A DNA stretch of 6,532 bases from Verrucomicrobiota bacterium (GTDB lineage Bacteria; Verrucomicrobiota; Kiritimatiellia; UBA8416; JAIOPI01), in the NCBI GenBank assembly GCA_027620105.1, contig JAQCIA010000119.1, positions 1 to 6,532 on the forward strand, given 5' to 3'. Under the pieces are notes generated by a model, which had not been told where the DNA came from, did not search any database, and saw only the letters and a program-made list of their open reading frames with translations. Shown piece after piece: positions 5,606-6,532 of this stretch. A program made the position numbers and the translations under genes. Numbering within the stretch: the first letter of the stretch is position 1; each line of letters begins with the position of its first letter.

Positions 5606-6124
5606 ATGATTGCTCGCCAGATACTCGCCGTGGGATTGCTGCTGGGGGTGGCTGGATGCACCACCCTCTACAGCGAAGGGCAGGTGGATCCGGATGCTCA
5701 GCGCGACCTCACCATCCGGAACCTCCAGGGGCAAGTGAATCGGCTTCAGGAGAACGTCAACGACACGCAAGCCCAGCGCGAGGAACTCGATCGGCGGATG
5801 GAGCAGGCGGAAGCGGACGCGCGGATGGCACAGTTGGAGCAGCAGAATCGCATCGCGGAGCTGGAGCGGAGGCTGGCGGCCCTCGACCAGGCCCGTGAGC
5901 GTGATCGCAACGAGATCGTGACGAAAGTCGCGGACATCGTGAAGACTTCGAGCGGTGGCGGCGTTCGTACGGCGAATGGGTATGAGCATCCGGTGCAAGC
6001 GGGAGAGACGCTTTCTGCCATTGCCGCCGCTTACAAAGTGAGTGCGGCGGCGATTATCAATGCAAACAACCTGAAGAACCCCGACAACCTGCGCGTCGGG
6101 CAGAAGTTGTTTATTCCGGAATGA
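5606..6124 (+). CDS. Coiled-coil LysM-domain lipoprotein
   Basis: A 172-residue envelope lipoprotein. A short signal peptide ends in lipobox VAGC, with Cys18 as the lipidation site. Residues ~33-113 are a charged, heptad-like helix (LQGQVNRLQENVNDTQAQRE, then IAELERRLAALDQARERDRN), predicted coiled coil. A Ser/Gly linker (TSSGGG) leads to one LysM domain at ~127-171 (VQAGETLSAIAAAYKVSAAA, INANNLKNPDNLRVGQKLFI), which binds peptidoglycan glycan chains in known proteins. The layout fits a protein anchored in the outer membrane and reaching to the cell wall. No hydrolase domain is present. ATG 5606 gives the best signal peptide but lacks a clear Shine-Dalgarno sequence; an in-frame TTG at 5570 would add 12 polar residues and is less likely. 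Its last codons overlap the 3' end of the opposite gene by 14 bp. Confidence 0.85.
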   Translation: MIARQILAVGLLLGVAGCTTLYSEGQVDPDAQRDLTIRNLQGQVNRLQENVNDTQAQREELDRRMEQAEADARMAQLEQQNRIAELERRLAALDQARERDRNEIVTKVADIVKTSSGGGVRTANGYEHPVQAGETLSAIAAAYKVSAAAIINANNLKNPDNLRVGQKLFIPE

Positions 6125-6532
6125 TCACGCGCCAGGGGATGTCAGCACCGCCGTCCGACGGGTGTACGGTTATGGTCAGCGCCGCGTAGGTTGTGGGGAT
6201 CTCCGGTACGGATGGCATGACCGTCGGCGCGGGCTGTGGCGCGAGGGGGATTTGCGGTGCGGGTGGTGGTTGCGCCGTTTTCAATTCGGCCAGCATCTCC
6301 ACGACGAGCCCCAAGTCGGACGACAGCGATGGGACGACCGTCTGCATTGACGCGAGATCGCCACTGAGTGCGTGATTCTTTATTTCGAGCTTTGCCACTT
6401 CGCCCTTCAGCGCGGCAATTGTTTTGGCCTGGCCATCCAGCGCCTGGCGTTGCCCGGCGGCAACCCCCAGTACCTGCTGCTGCAGCGCGGCCGCAGATGC
6501 GGTGATCTTGCGCACGTCCGCAGCCGTCTCTG
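6111..6532 (-). CDS. Coiled-coil, proline-rich protein (C-terminal part)
   Basis: The frame is open from the window edge to the TAA at 6111-6113, giving 139 visible residues; the start lies beyond 6532. A GTG at 6515 is possible but has no ribosome-binding site, so this is more likely an internal part. The visible part begins with an Ala/Gln/Leu-rich helix of about 80 residues that looks coiled-coil (AAGQRQALDGQAKTIAALKG, EVAKLEIKNHALSGDLASMQ). Then comes a proline-rich linker (AQPPPAPQIPLAPQPAP) and a short C-terminal stretch that looks beta-strand (YAALTITVHPS, PWRVIIPE). I recognise no family. The layout suggests a structural or envelope-spanning protein. It converges with the LysM lipoprotein gene, but a functional link is not shown. 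Confidence 0.65.
   Translation of the reverse strand, partial: ETAADVRKITASAAALQQQVLGVAAGQRQALDGQAKTIAALKGEVAKLEIKNHALSGDLASMQTVVPSLSSDLGLVVEMLAELKTAQPPPAPQIPLAPQPAPTVMPSVPEIPTTYAALTITVHPSDGGADIPWRVIIPE

Overview
The window is a GC-rich (about 60%) bacterial chromosome segment. The genome appears Gram-negative: there is a lipobox lipoprotein with a LysM domain, a secreted EF-hand protein, and an Amt transporter with a signal peptide. The gene mix would suit a bacterium of the Planctomycetes-Verrucomicrobia-Lentisphaerae/Kiritimatiellota group, but the sequence does not settle this. There are no RNA genes, CRISPR arrays, insertion sequences or phage genes. I see no clear new multi-gene system; the oddities are at the level of single genes and sites.

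Layout. 1-120: flank with no assignable gene, at most the 5' end of a leftward gene. 121-1332 (+): RlmI-type 23S rRNA cytosine-C5 methyltransferase. 1345-1607 (-): broken phytanoyl-CoA-dioxygenase-like gene with its middle deleted. 1642-1674: strong leftward terminator. 1692-3411 (-): glnK (PII) and amt, an ammonium-uptake operon (amt first) with a near-consensus sigma-54 promoter at 3477-3492. 3650-4119 (+): unrecognised coding-like stretch, apparently frameshifted at a G5 run. 4156-4383 (-): unknown 75-residue protein downstream of an OsmC-family protein (4437-4886, -). 5056-5499 (+): secreted EF-hand protein followed by a long stem-loop. 5606-6124 (+): coiled-coil LysM lipoprotein, converging with and overlapping by 14 bp the 3' end of a partial coiled-coil gene on the minus strand (6111-6532).

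How the genes work together. The only clear functional unit is amt-glnK: Amt conducts ammonium, and the PII trimer normally plugs it when nitrogen is plentiful. The sigma-54 promoter fits nitrogen control. The PII protein keeps its ATP/2-oxoglutarate residues but has Glu instead of Tyr at position 51, so classical GlnD uridylylation at that site is not possible. The other genes look like unrelated housekeeping, stress and envelope functions, with two gene remnants among them.
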